Origin: Hyphomicrobium_A sp963728165
GTDB taxonomy: Bacteria > Pseudomonadota > Alphaproteobacteria > Rhizobiales > Hyphomicrobiaceae
NCBI GenBank assembly: GCA_963728165.1
Contig: CAVSIY010000002.1
Coordinates: 620,001-684,000 of the forward strand
Length of the DNA: 64,000 nt
Direction: 5' to 3'
Positions within the stretch are counted from its first letter, which is position 1; each line of letters opens with the position of its first letter. Below the pieces are notes generated by a model. It ran no database searches. It saw nothing but the letters and a program-made list of their open reading frames with translations, and was not told the DNA's origin. This document shows positions 54,099 through 63,163 of this stretch, one piece after another. Position numbers and translations under genes: made by a program.

Positions 54099-55523
54099 TC
54101 AGCGGGCCCGCGCCGTCCGCTTGGCAAAATAGGAGTTGACGGCGGCCCCGATGGCGCCTGCGACCTGCTTCTGCCAGGCGGGGGAAGTGAGCAACTTTTC
54201 GTCGCCCTTGTGGCTCATGTAGCCGAGCTCGACCAGCACCGAGGGCGTGTCGGCCTGTCGCAGCACCCTGAAGGCGGCCGACCGCTGCGGGTCGCGCGAC
54301 AGCGAGACGGTCTTCTCCAGACGCTTGACCAGCGTGTTGGAGAAGTCGGCAGAAAAGTTGGCGGTCTCCCGCTTCAACAGGTCGATGAGGATCGAGCGTA
54401 CCTCGCCCTTGTCCTCCAGGTCGGCGCTCTCCAGCCCGGCGATGGCGTCAGAGGCGTTCTCCTTCTCCGCCATGAGGCGGGCCTCCTCGTCGGAGGCGCG
54501 CTCCGACAGGGTGTAGACGGTGGCCCCGCGCACGGTATTGGCGAAATTCTTCTGCGCGATGGCGTCGGCGTGCAGCGAGATGAACAGATCGGCGGCGAGC
54601 TTGCGCGACTTTTTCACGCGCTGATTGAGCGACACGAACACGTCGCGCGCGCGCGTCATGTGCACCTCATAGCGCCCGCTCTTGGACAGGCGCGCCCTGA
54701 GCTGCTTGGCCACCGCCAGCACCACCTTCTTCTCCGGCACGCCGTTGGGGCTCAAGGCACCGGGATCGACGCCGCCGTGACCGGGGTCGATGAGGATCAC
54801 CGGCTTGACGCGGTTTTTCGGCTTCTCGACCGCGCCTTCCTCGATCTCCGGCTTGGCCGATGCGCGTGTCGTGCGCTGACCGCCGGTGCCGACGCCGAAC
54901 GCCTTCTCCGTGGTGGGCGTGAGCTCGATCGCAAGCCGCACCGCGCGCCCCCCGCGCGCCGTCATCTCCGCCTTGCGGATCACCACCGGCGTCTCGGTGT
55001 CGAGCACGATGCGCGCCTTGCCGACGGCGAGCAGGCCGTAGCGGAAGGCCGACACGAGCCCTTTGCCCGTCTGCCCGGTGCCGTCTGGCAGAGCGAAGGT
55101 GACGTCGGGCAGATCGACGACCACGCGATAGGGATTGGCGAGCGTGAAGACCTCGGCCGGGACGCCGGCGCTGAGATCGAGCGTGAAGGTCGTCTTCGAG
55201 GCCGAGCCGGCAAGCTCGGCACGCCGCGCCTCGATGGTGATGGTCTTGCGGTGGACGCTCGTGGAGCGCTGGTCGGCGAGCCGGACCGGTGTCGCTGCCG
55301 GTGTCGCAACCCCTGCGGGAGATGGGCGAGCCGCCGTCGCCTGCGGCAGCCCGCGCGGGTCCGGGGCGGGCCCCCCGCCGGCGAGAGCGGCCGCGCCCAC
55401 GAAGAGCTGGGGCAGGATGAGGAGTGCCAGCCGCACGAGCAGCGAAGCCTGGCACTGTCGTCCGCCCTGCCGCATGAGTTGCATGAACCCCCTTGCCGTT
55501 GCGCCGCGCGCCTGAAACCCCAT
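54099..55523 (-). CDS. amiC: N-acetylmuramoyl-L-alanine amidase (AmiC type)
   Basis: 474 residues from ATG 55523, or 461 from ATG 55484. Signal peptide (leader ends near GAAALAG), an AMIN domain (about 80-190: FTLANPYRVVVDLPDVTF, FRYGLLAVGKARIVLDTETP) for septal targeting, and an Amidase_3 catalytic domain with ILIDPGHGGVDPGA, SLHADAI and VELGYMS providing zinc ligands and the catalytic Glu. It cleaves stem peptides during cell separation. It is first in the row before mrcA and divergent from rne. Confidence 0.94.
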   Translation of the reverse strand: MGFQARGATARGFMQLMRQGGRQCQASLLVRLALLILPQLFVGAAALAGGGPAPDPRGLPQATAARPSPAGVATPAATPVRLADQRSTSVHRKTITIEARRAELAGSASKTTFTLDLSAGVPAEVFTLANPYRVVVDLPDVTFALPDGTGQTGKGLVSAFRYGLLAVGKARIVLDTETPVVIRKAEMTARGGRAVRLAIELTPTTEKAFGVGTGGQRTTRASAKPEIEEGAVEKPKNRVKPVILIDPGHGGVDPGALSPNGVPEKKVVLAVAKQLRARLSKSGRYEVHMTRARDVFVSLNQRVKKSRKLAADLFISLHADAIAQKNFANTVRGATVYTLSERASDEEARLMAEKENASDAIAGLESADLEDKGEVRSILIDLLKRETANFSADFSNTLVKRLEKTVSLSRDPQRSAAFRVLRQADTPSVLVELGYMSHKGDEKLLTSPAWQKQVAGAIGAAVNSYFAKRTARAR

Positions 55524-56331
55524 CTTTCCCGATGAAATTTAACGGAATATTGGTCGAATCTACCTAAAATTGCAGGATGTTGGCCGGGAGCTTGTGCAGC
55601 GCGGCACTTATATCACGCTTGCAAGCCCCCCGGTGAACCCGTACATCTGATTTGTTGCTGCTGGGGTGCCCCTCGGCGGGACATGTGTGCGCCGCAAGAA
55701 CGCTTTGATGGGCCTTGGCCCAGCCGTTCACGCCGGATCGCCACTCCCGAAGCTGGGACATGAGCCTTGGCAGACGACGTCGGCTGATCGTCGAGCGCTC
55801 GGTTGCACCCGCCCCGATCCCCTGATGGGCTGAGGGCTTTGGCCCGGCGCACGGCGGCTCTGGACACCTCTGGAGACTAGGCAATCATACAACCGCAGCT
55901 TTCACTCTAATAAGAAGTCACGAGACTGATCAATCAACGTAGCAGCGCCCCCCTCGCGCGCCCACGAAAGGAAGGCAAACGGAGCCCCGTGCGACTCTTA
56001 AGTCCGCGGTGCTCTCTCCGACGGGAGCAAATCGGCCGGACCCGCCTCAGTGACGGGTGCCGCCGGCAAACCGGAAGTCGTTGAAAATGCATACCTTGAG
56101 CACGTGTCATCGAAAGGCCCCTGCGCGTATGGATCAGCGCCGCGGGGCAGGGTCGGCTCAGGCCGGCCCGCGAGGATTGCGTGCCTCAGCCATCACCCCT
56201 TCTCATCGTTCTTTCAATCAAACAAACGCGCGCGCCCGAGAGCGGCATCGCGTCGGCACCGGTCTCATTCCGTCAGGCTTTGTGGCCGGGAGCGGCAGTC
56301 CGCCCCGCAGGCGTGCCAAGGATCGGCACAC
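55524..56331. other. 808-base region between divergent amiC and rne
   Basis: No convincing gene. A minus-strand frame at 55564-55884 lacks protein-like composition. The last 250 or so bases before ATG 56332 are C-rich and probably form the long untranslated leader of rne, through which RNase E controls its own mRNA in other bacteria. An AT-richer stretch near 55885-55935 is the likeliest promoter zone. A small RNA gene cannot be excluded. Confidence 0.5.
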
Positions 56332-59181
56332 ATGTCCAACAACAAGATGCTCATTGACGCCACGCACCCGGAGGAAACCCGGGTCGTGGTATTGCGCGGA
56401 GGCCGGGTAGAGGAGTTCGACTTCGAATCCGCCGCGCGCAAGCTCCTACGCGGCAACATTTATCTCGCCAAGGTGACGCGCGTCGAGCCGTCCCTGCAGG
56501 CGGCCTTCGTCGAGTACGGCGGCAATCGCCACGGCTTTCTCGCCTTCAACGAGATCCATCCCGACTACTACCAGATCCCGATGGCGGACCGTCAGGCCCT
56601 CATCGACGAGGAGGCTGCGGCCGAAGCCGCCGAGGAGGCCGCGGTCGATGCGCGCGCCGAGGCGATGGCACGGCGTCGCGGCGGCCGCGGACGCGGACGC
56701 ACGGGTGAGGAGGGCGAGGAGGGCGAGGACCGCCGGCCCGGTGACGAGGTGACCGACATCGGCCCCGAGCAAGAGGAAGGCGAGGAGGCCGACGAAGCAT
56801 CCGACGAAACAGAAGAGCACGACGAGGCCGAGGCGCACCATCACACGCTGGCCGAGGCCTCGCTGCCCGAGGACGACCGCATCGTTGCGCCTGAAAGTGC
56901 GGCCAACGAGGACGAGAACGTCGCCGCCAACGAGAACATGCTGGAGGCGCCAGCTTCCGCCGAGCCCACGTCGACCGACGATCAGAGCAACGGCTCCGGC
57001 GAGGGCCGCGTGCAAGAGGTCGAGGCGAACGGTGCCCCAGCCGAGGTCGAGCGCGTCGAGCAGGTCGGCACCGCCGAGGACGCGCTCGAGGAGCTGCCCT
57101 CGCGCCCGCGCCGGCGCCCGCGCAGCTACAAGATCCAGGAGGTCATCAAGCGGCGCCAGGTGATCCTGGTGCAGGTCGTCAAGGAGGAGCGCGGCAATAA
57201 GGGCGCAGCGCTCACGACCTATCTGTCGCTTGCCGGCCGCTACACGGTGCTGATGCCCAACACGGCGCGCGGCGGCGGCATCTCCCGCAAGATCACCCAA
57301 CCGCAGGACCGCAAGCGCCTCAAGGCGATCGCCGCCGAGCTCGAGGTGCCGGAGGGAATGGGCCTCATCATCCGCACGGCGGGTGCTGCCCGCACCAAGC
57401 AGGAGATCAAGCGCGACTTCGAGTACCTGTTGCGGCTGTGGGAGAGCGTGCGCGATCTCACCTTGCGCAGCCAGGCGCCGAGCCTCGTCTACGAGGAAGG
57501 CAACCTGATCAAGCGCTCGATCCGCGATCTCTATAACAAGGACGTCGAGGAGGTCATCGTCGCCGGGCCGGAGGCCTACAAGGAGGCGAAGGACTTCATG
57601 CGCATGCTCATGCCGAGCCATGCCAAGAACGTAAACTTCTACCAGGAGCCCGAGCCCCTCTTCACGCGCCAAAAGATCGAAAGCCAGCTCAACGCCATGT
57701 TCAGCCCGTACGTGACGCTGCGCTCGGGCGGCTACCTGGTGATCAACCAGACCGAGGCGCTGGTTGCCGTCGACGTCAACTCCGGCAAGTCGACGCGCGA
57801 GTTCTCCATCGAGGAGACCGCGCTCAACACCAACCTCGAAGCCTCCGACGAGATCGCGCGCCAGTTGAAGCTGCGCGATCTTGCAGGCCTCATCGTCGTC
57901 GACTTCATCGACATGGAGGAGAAGCGCAACAACCGGGCGGTCGAGCGCCGCTTGAAGGAGGCGCTGCGCCACGACCGCGCCCGCATCCAAGTGGGGCGCA
58001 TCAGCCACTTCGGCCTGTTGGAAATGTCGCGCCAGCGGCTGCGCACGGGCGTGCTCGAAGGCTCGACCTCGCAGTGCCAGCACTGCCAGGGCACCGGCAT
58101 CATCCGCTCCACCGAATCGGTGGCGCTCGCGGTGCTGCGCGGGCTGGAGGACGCCATCACGGCAGGCACGCGCGCGCCGCTCATCGCCACCACGACCCCC
58201 TCGGTGGCGCTCTACATCCTCAACAACAAGCGCCCCTTCATCAACGACATGGAGACGCGGCACGGCCTGCCCATCACGGTGACGGGCTCGGACAAGCTCG
58301 CCGGCGCCAACTTCACCATCGAGAAGGGCGCAGCCCCAGCGCTGCCGCAGCGCCGGGTGGAACGCACGGCCGTCAACATGGACTGGGGCTTCGACGAGAC
58401 GCCCGAAGGCGAGGTCGAGGTCCAGGAGCCTTCGGCGCCGCGCGAGCCCGCGCGTGCGTCCTTCGAGGCCGACGGCGACGGCCCGGGACGCCGGCGTCGG
58501 CGTCGGCGCCGCGGCGGACGGCGCGGGGATCGACCCGAGTCCGAGGGCCATGCCGAGGATTGGAGCGGCGGCCCCGAGGCTGGCCTCGAGATGAGCGAGG
58601 ACGGCGGGATGCCGGCTGGCGAGGACGGCCCCGAGACGATCGAAGCCTCAGAGGAGGCGCACGAGGGCGCGCGCGGAGCTGAGGAGCGCGGCGGCCAGCG
58701 CAGCCGGCGCCGTGGCCGGCGCGGTGGACGCCGGGGCCGCGAGCGCAAGACCGCTGGCGGCGAGGCGCCGCGCGGAATGAGCGATCAGCCGGAGGTCGGC
58801 ACGTTTGCGCCCGAGGGATCGCACGACAGCGAGCCGCGGTTTGCTGCCGAACCCGCGTCCAACGGCGCGGGGCCATCCAATGGCGACGCTGGCGACCGAT
58901 CGGACTGGGCCCCCGCACCTGCCTATGCCGAAGAGACCGCCTATGCCGGCGCACACACCGAGGCGATGGCCGAGCCCAAAGAGCCGCCGGCGCCGAGCGC
59001 CAAAGCCGAGGCGCCCGCACCCAAGCGCTCCCGTCCGCGGGCAGGCGCCAGCGAGCCGCGCATCGAGCGCATCGTCGTTGACGAAGCCGGCGCAGCAAGT
59101 CCTGGCGCCGACGTGGCGCCGGAGGAGAGCACGGCGCCGGCGCGCAAGGGTTGGTGGCAGCGCCGTCTCGGCGGCGAGTGA
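56332..59181 (+). CDS. rne: Ribonuclease E
   Basis: 949 residues from ATG 56332 (MSNNKMLIDATHPEETRVVV). The S1 RNA-binding domain (about 37-85 and 262-335) is interrupted by an acidic, Glu/Ala/Asp-rich insertion of about 170 residues. The catalytic region (to about 700) carries the DNase I-like VAVDVNSGKSTREFS, DFIDMEEKRNN and the zinc-link CQHCQGTG that forms dimers and tetramers. The C-terminal 220 residues are disordered, with Arg-rich RNA-binding blocks and a terminal RKGWWQRRLGG, the usual degradosome scaffold. It initiates mRNA decay and rRNA/tRNA processing. An intrinsic terminator follows. Confidence 0.96.
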   Translation: MSNNKMLIDATHPEETRVVVLRGGRVEEFDFESAARKLLRGNIYLAKVTRVEPSLQAAFVEYGGNRHGFLAFNEIHPDYYQIPMADRQALIDEEAAAEAAEEAAVDARAEAMARRRGGRGRGRTGEEGEEGEDRRPGDEVTDIGPEQEEGEEADEASDETEEHDEAEAHHHTLAEASLPEDDRIVAPESAANEDENVAANENMLEAPASAEPTSTDDQSNGSGEGRVQEVEANGAPAEVERVEQVGTAEDALEELPSRPRRRPRSYKIQEVIKRRQVILVQVVKEERGNKGAALTTYLSLAGRYTVLMPNTARGGGISRKITQPQDRKRLKAIAAELEVPEGMGLIIRTAGAARTKQEIKRDFEYLLRLWESVRDLTLRSQAPSLVYEEGNLIKRSIRDLYNKDVEEVIVAGPEAYKEAKDFMRMLMPSHAKNVNFYQEPEPLFTRQKIESQLNAMFSPYVTLRSGGYLVINQTEALVAVDVNSGKSTREFSIEETALNTNLEASDEIARQLKLRDLAGLIVVDFIDMEEKRNNRAVERRLKEALRHDRARIQVGRISHFGLLEMSRQRLRTGVLEGSTSQCQHCQGTGIIRSTESVALAVLRGLEDAITAGTRAPLIATTTPSVALYILNNKRPFINDMETRHGLPITVTGSDKLAGANFTIEKGAAPALPQRRVERTAVNMDWGFDETPEGEVEVQEPSAPREPARASFEADGDGPGRRRRRRRRGGRRGDRPESEGHAEDWSGGPEAGLEMSEDGGMPAGEDGPETIEASEEAHEGARGAEERGGQRSRRRGRRGGRRGRERKTAGGEAPRGMSDQPEVGTFAPEGSHDSEPRFAAEPASNGAGPSNGDAGDRSDWAPAPAYAEETAYAGAHTEAMAEPKEPPAPSAKAEAPAPKRSRPRAGASEPRIERIVVDEAGAASPGADVAPEESTAPARKGWWQRRLGGE

Positions 59182-59218
59182 CGCTCAGCCCCGCGGCAAA
59201 GCCCACATCAAGCAATAA

Positions 59219-59253
59219 GGGCCGGAGACCCATCAGGTCTCCGGCCCTTTCTT
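59219..59253 (+). terminator. Rho-independent terminator of rne
   Basis: A perfect 12-bp stem GGGCCGGAGACC / GGTCTCCGGCCC with loop CATCA, followed by TTTCTTG. It lies 37 bases after the rne stop and before the convergent Spy-like gene. Confidence 0.88.
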
Positions 59254-59274
59254 GCAGCTGGTCTTAGAGCTGTC

Positions 59275-59946
59275 TCACTGCTCGTCGGGCGGACCATCGG
59301 GGCCCGGACCACCCGTCATGCCGTGATCGCCGTGCGGACCCATGCCGTGGCCCATGCCGTGGCCCATACCCGGACCGCCCATGGCCCAGCGGTGCCCATG
59401 ACGGCCGTGGCGGCCGTGATGGCCCCCACCGTCGTGCGCGAAGCGGCGCAGAAGCTGGGTAGCGACCTCCTTCTGCTCGTCCGACAGCGAGGCATAGAGC
59501 GGCTTCACCACCTCGCCGAACTCTTTGAGCTTGGTTGCGCGCTCGTTCATCTTGGTGGCACGCGCGGCCATTCTCTCGCTGCTCTTCTCGATGCGCTCGG
59601 GCAGCGTCAGCTTCTTGTACTCGTCGCGCTTTGCATGCCGCGCCTCGCGCTTGGCCCGCCAGTCCTCGCGCGCCTTTTGGTGCTCGGCATAGTCGGCGCG
59701 TATCTTCTCCTCCACCGGCGCCCACAGCTTCTCCTGCTCCGGCGTCAGCTTCAGCGCCGTCTTGGCCATGGCGATACGCCCGTCCTCGAGCCGCGCCTGG
59801 ATCTCCGGCGACGGCCCGCGCGGCCCATCGCTATCCTCGGCGGCCGGCGAGCCGGGCGGCTCGGTGGCCTGTTGCGCCATAACAATTCCGGCCGGAACGC
59901 TGGCGGCCAAAAGCGTGATGGCAAGCGCACGTGACAACTTGCTCAT
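59275..59946 (-). CDS. Spy/LTXXQ-motif periplasmic protein
   Basis: 223 residues from ATG 59946 (AGGAGA upstream) with a signal peptide ending VMAQQ. LTXXQ motifs (LTPEQEKLW and LSDEQKE) and the long basic helices between them match the Spy/CpxP-like chaperone family, which binds unfolded periplasmic proteins. The C-terminal 50 residues are unusual: HHGRHGRHGHRW then repeated GMGHGMGHGMG, rich in Gly, His and Met, as in copper- or nickel-binding tails. Metal binding there is inference. Confidence 0.83.
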   Translation of the reverse strand: MSKLSRALAITLLAASVPAGIVMAQQATEPPGSPAAEDSDGPRGPSPEIQARLEDGRIAMAKTALKLTPEQEKLWAPVEEKIRADYAEHQKAREDWRAKREARHAKRDEYKKLTLPERIEKSSERMAARATKMNERATKLKEFGEVVKPLYASLSDEQKEVATQLLRRFAHDGGGHHGRHGRHGHRWAMGGPGMGHGMGHGMGPHGDHGMTGGPGPDGPPDEQ

Positions 59947-60060
59947 GTCTGTCTCCTGATTCACATTTACAGCAACGGCCTCGCCGCTGTTGGATGAGGA
60001 AACGCGCCGCCCCCCCGCGATCCGTCGTCGTTCACATTGCGTTTTGGTAAGGCGCGGCCG

Positions 60061-61275
60061 CTAGGCCTGCCCGCGCGCGGCCGACCACGCCTTGAGACGG
60101 CGCGCGGCCTCGGCCATGTCGGCGGTGGCGCCCGCATAGCAAAAGCGCATGAAGCGCTGGCCGCGCTCGCCGTCGAAATCGACGCCGGGCGTCGCAGCGA
60201 CGCCAGCCTCCTCCAGCATCGCCTTGGCAAAGGCTGGCGCGTCGTTCGTCATGTGGCTCACGTCGCAATAAAGATAGAAGGCGCCGTCGGCGGGAGCGAA
60301 CGCGGAGAACCCCGCCTTCGGCAACTCGGCCAGGAGCAGGGCGCGGTTCTCGGCATAGACGCGCCGATTGGCCTCGAGCTCGTCCATGCCGTCGAAGGCG
60401 CCGAGCGCCGCAACTTGCGCGATCGCCGGCGCCGAGATGTAGAGGTTCTGCGCCAGCCGCTCGATCACGCGCACCAGCGCCGGTGGCACCACCATCCACC
60501 CGATGCGCCAGCCGGTCATCGAGAAGTATTTGGAGAAGCTGTTGACGACGATCGCCTCGTCGCTGTGCTGAAGCGCCGTCTGCGCTGCCCGCTCGTACGT
60601 CAGCCCGTGATAGATCTCATCGGAGATGAAGCGCACGCCCTGCATCCGGCACGCCGCTATGAGCTCGGCGAGCCGCTCCGGCGTCAGCATGGTGCCGGTC
60701 GGATTGGCGGGGCTGGCTACGAGGAGCCCCTTGGCGCCGTCGCGCTCGGTCGCGCGCACCACGTCCTCCGCGGTCGGCATCCAGCCGCCGGCGGCTCCTG
60801 TCTCGATCACGACCGAGCGCTGGCCGAGCGCGCTGAGGATGTGGCGGTAGCACGGGTAGCCGGGAGCCGGCAGCGCCACCGCGTCGCCGACGTCGAACAG
60901 GGCGAGGAAGGCCAAGACGAATGCCGCCGAGGAGCCGGTCGTCACAACCACGCGCTCGGGCGCCACGTCGACGCCGTACCAGTCGCGATAGAGCTGCGCA
61001 ATGCGGACCCGCAGCGGCTCCGATCCCAGCGCCAGCGTGTAGCCCAGCGTGTCGTGCTCGAGCGCACGCATGGCGGCAAGGCGTGCGGCGCGCGGCGCGG
61101 CCGTCGCCGGCTGCCCGACCTCCATATGGATGATCGAGCGCCCGGCCGCCTCCTGAGCGGCGGCCGCGCGCATCACGTCCATCACCATGAAGCTCTGGAT
61201 GTTGCTGCGGAGCGAGCCCGCACCCAGCACCGACTGCGCCTTGCCGAGCCGGTCCGCTGCCTCGTCTTCCGCCAT
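60061..61275 (-). CDS. Class I/II pyridoxal-phosphate aminotransferase
   Basis: 404 residues from ATG 61275 with the fold-type I signatures: HMEVGQPATAAP, NPTGTMLTPE, ISDEIYHGLTYE, and SKYFSMTGWRIGW with the PLP Lys. The C-terminus has GAFYLYCDVSHMTND and RFCYAGATADM. It is close to aspartate- or aromatic-type aminotransferases; substrate cannot be fixed. It is a single gene whose upstream region carries two palindromic repeats. Confidence 0.87.
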   Translation of the reverse strand: MAEDEAADRLGKAQSVLGAGSLRSNIQSFMVMDVMRAAAAQEAAGRSIIHMEVGQPATAAPRAARLAAMRALEHDTLGYTLALGSEPLRVRIAQLYRDWYGVDVAPERVVVTTGSSAAFVLAFLALFDVGDAVALPAPGYPCYRHILSALGQRSVVIETGAAGGWMPTAEDVVRATERDGAKGLLVASPANPTGTMLTPERLAELIAACRMQGVRFISDEIYHGLTYERAAQTALQHSDEAIVVNSFSKYFSMTGWRIGWMVVPPALVRVIERLAQNLYISAPAIAQVAALGAFDGMDELEANRRVYAENRALLLAELPKAGFSAFAPADGAFYLYCDVSHMTNDAPAFAKAMLEEAGVAATPGVDFDGERGQRFMRFCYAGATADMAEAARRLKAWSAARGQA

Positions 61276-61454
61276 GTCGCGATCCAAAGTCCTTGAAGTG
61301 CGGCGTAATCGCTCTGCCCAATTCCCGCCCGGTCGCAGTGCTAAGCACGCATGCGAACCTGGGAGTTTGAGGCGCTGCCGCCACGCAGCAGACGCTTATA
61401 GGCCGCGCATTTTTCGGCGGCTAGGCTTGCGTTGACGGGGCAAGCATCCCCAAT

Positions 61455-61531
61455 TAGTGTCCCAATTACGCAGTTCGCCTTCGTTTGATGCTAGCCGCCC
61501 GAGCGAACTTCGTAATCATAAAGGGACACTA
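61455..61531. repeat. Palindromic element A (GTGTCCC/GGGACAC)
   Basis: Left arm TAGTGTCCC, then ATTACG-AGTTCGC, pairs with right arm GCGAACT-CGTAAT and GGGACACTA at 61523-61531. The arms extend about 25 bases with small gaps around a short loop. It resembles the ends of small inverted-repeat elements (MITE-like) of alphaproteobacteria. Confidence 0.7.
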
Positions 61532-61544
61532 GCGCTAATGAGTT

Positions 61545-61622
61545 CCTAGTGTGATTCAGATCGAGAAATTCGCTCTGACACCTGCCGTCAGCAACGGCGA
61601 ATTTCTAGATCATCACACTAGG
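61545..61622. repeat. Palindromic element B (CCTAGTGTGAT/ATCACACTAGG)
   Basis: CCTAGTGTGAT (61545-61555) and ATCACACTAGG (61612-61622) are perfect inverted arms; GATC-AGAAATTCGC and GCGAATTTCT-GATC continue the pairing inward, and CTGAC/GTCAG close the loop. The stem is about 30 base pairs. It ends 50 bases before the M48 protease start and could affect its transcript. Confidence 0.8.
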
Positions 61623-61671
61623 GTCCAAGTCCAGCGTCACAGCCCCTTGTCGTGAGCAAGGTCCGTTGCAG

Positions 61672-63079
61672 ATGACGATTGCCGTTAAGCAGTTGACCAG
61701 CACCTCCAAGTCGATCGCCCGCTTCGCCTTGTGCGGCTTGAGCGTCGCGGCGATGCTGGGCGTTGCCACGCCCGCCACCGCGCAGGGGCTGCCGCTCATC
61801 CGCGATACCGAGATCGAGAAGCTGCTCGCCGATTACTCGCGGCCGATCTTCCGTGCCGCCGGGCTGGGCACGGGGCGCATCAAGATCCGCATCGTGCAGA
61901 ACGAGGCCTTCAACGCCTTCGTGCTCGACGGACGCAACGTCTTCGTCCACACCGGCACGCTGATGCAGGCGCAGACGCCCAACGAGGTGATCGGCGTGAT
62001 CGCCCACGAAATCGGGCCACATCGTCGGCGGTCACATGGCCGCGCTTCGCGCGCGCATCGCCAAGGACCAGACGCGGGCCCTGCTGGCGCAGATCCTCGG
62101 CATCGGCCTCATGGTCGCAGGCGGCGTCGCCGGTGGCGGCAACGCGAACGAGCTCGGCAACGCCGGCCAGGGCATCCTCTACGGCGGCAACGAGATCGTG
62201 ATGCGCTCGCTTCTGGCTGAGCGGCGCAACCAGGAATCGGCCGCCGACCAGGCGGGCATCAAGTTTCTCACTGCGACCAAACAGTCCGGCCTCGGCATGC
62301 TGGAGACGTTCGAGCGCTTCCGCCAGCAGGAGTACATCTCCGACGCACAGAAAGACGCCTTCGCCCGCAGCCATCCCCTCTCCACCGAGCGTCTGGCGCG
62401 CCTGCGCACGCTGGCCGAGACGAGCCCCTACTTTCACGTCAAGGATCCGCCCGAGCTGCAGCTGCGCCACGACCTGATGCGCGCCAAGCTTTCGGGCTAC
62501 CTCGAGCGCCCGGAGATCGTATTCAACCGCTATCCCCCCTCCGACAACAGCCTGCCCGCGCGCTACGCCCGCTGCATCGCCCGTTTCTTCCAGGGCGGCC
62601 CCGGCGGGCTCGAGGCAGCGCTCGCCGGTGTGGACTCGCTCATTCGCGATCGTCCCGACTATCCGTATTTCTGGGAGGTGAAGGGCGACCTGCTGATGCG
62701 GGCGGGCAAGGCGCGCGAGGCGATGCCTGCCTTGCGCCATGCTTTGAAGCTCGTCCCCGATGCGAGCCTCATCCGCGTGCAGCTCGCGTCCGCGCTGCAG
62801 ACCGAGGACACTCCGGCAGCGACCAACGAGTCTGTCGCGCTGCTGCGCAAGTCGCTACTCGACGACGAGAACTCCCAGGCCTATCGCCTGCTCGCGACCA
62901 GCTACTACAAGCAAGGTAAACGGCCCGAGGCCGACGCCATGATCGCGCAGGCCTACTTTCTGGAAGGCGACCTGAAAAAAGCGCAGAACTTTGCCAAGCG
63001 CGCCCAGACCCAGCTGCGCTCCGGCTCGCCCGAGTGGTTGAAGAACGACGATATCATCAACTTCAAGCCGCAAACCTAG
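61672..63079 (+). CDS. BepA-like M48 family metalloprotease with TPR region (one frame break)
   Basis: Periplasmic zinc protease that takes part in quality control of outer-membrane protein assembly. ATG 61672, signal peptide ending PATAQ, then RDTEIEKLLADYSRPIFRAAGL and AFNAFVLDGRNVFVHTGTLM. The zinc site HEXGH is broken by one extra G (CAC GAA ATC GGG CCA): removing it restores HEIGHIVGGHMAALRAR in the second frame. The remainder has ERRNQESAADQAGI (third zinc ligand), and a TPR-like C-terminal half (about 300-465) ending at 63079. About 469 residues when merged. Confidence 0.88.
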
Positions 63080-63163
63080 ATTTGCCCTTCCCGGGGCAAG
63101 TTTGCTATTGGCACGTCAAACCCGCGCACCATCGAACTCTCGCAAGATATAGAGGCCTGCTCA

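Noticed and set aside
56446..58551. 701-codon minus-strand frame opposite rne
   Set aside because: rne is fully supported by motifs; the reverse frame has no domain and reflects codon bias.
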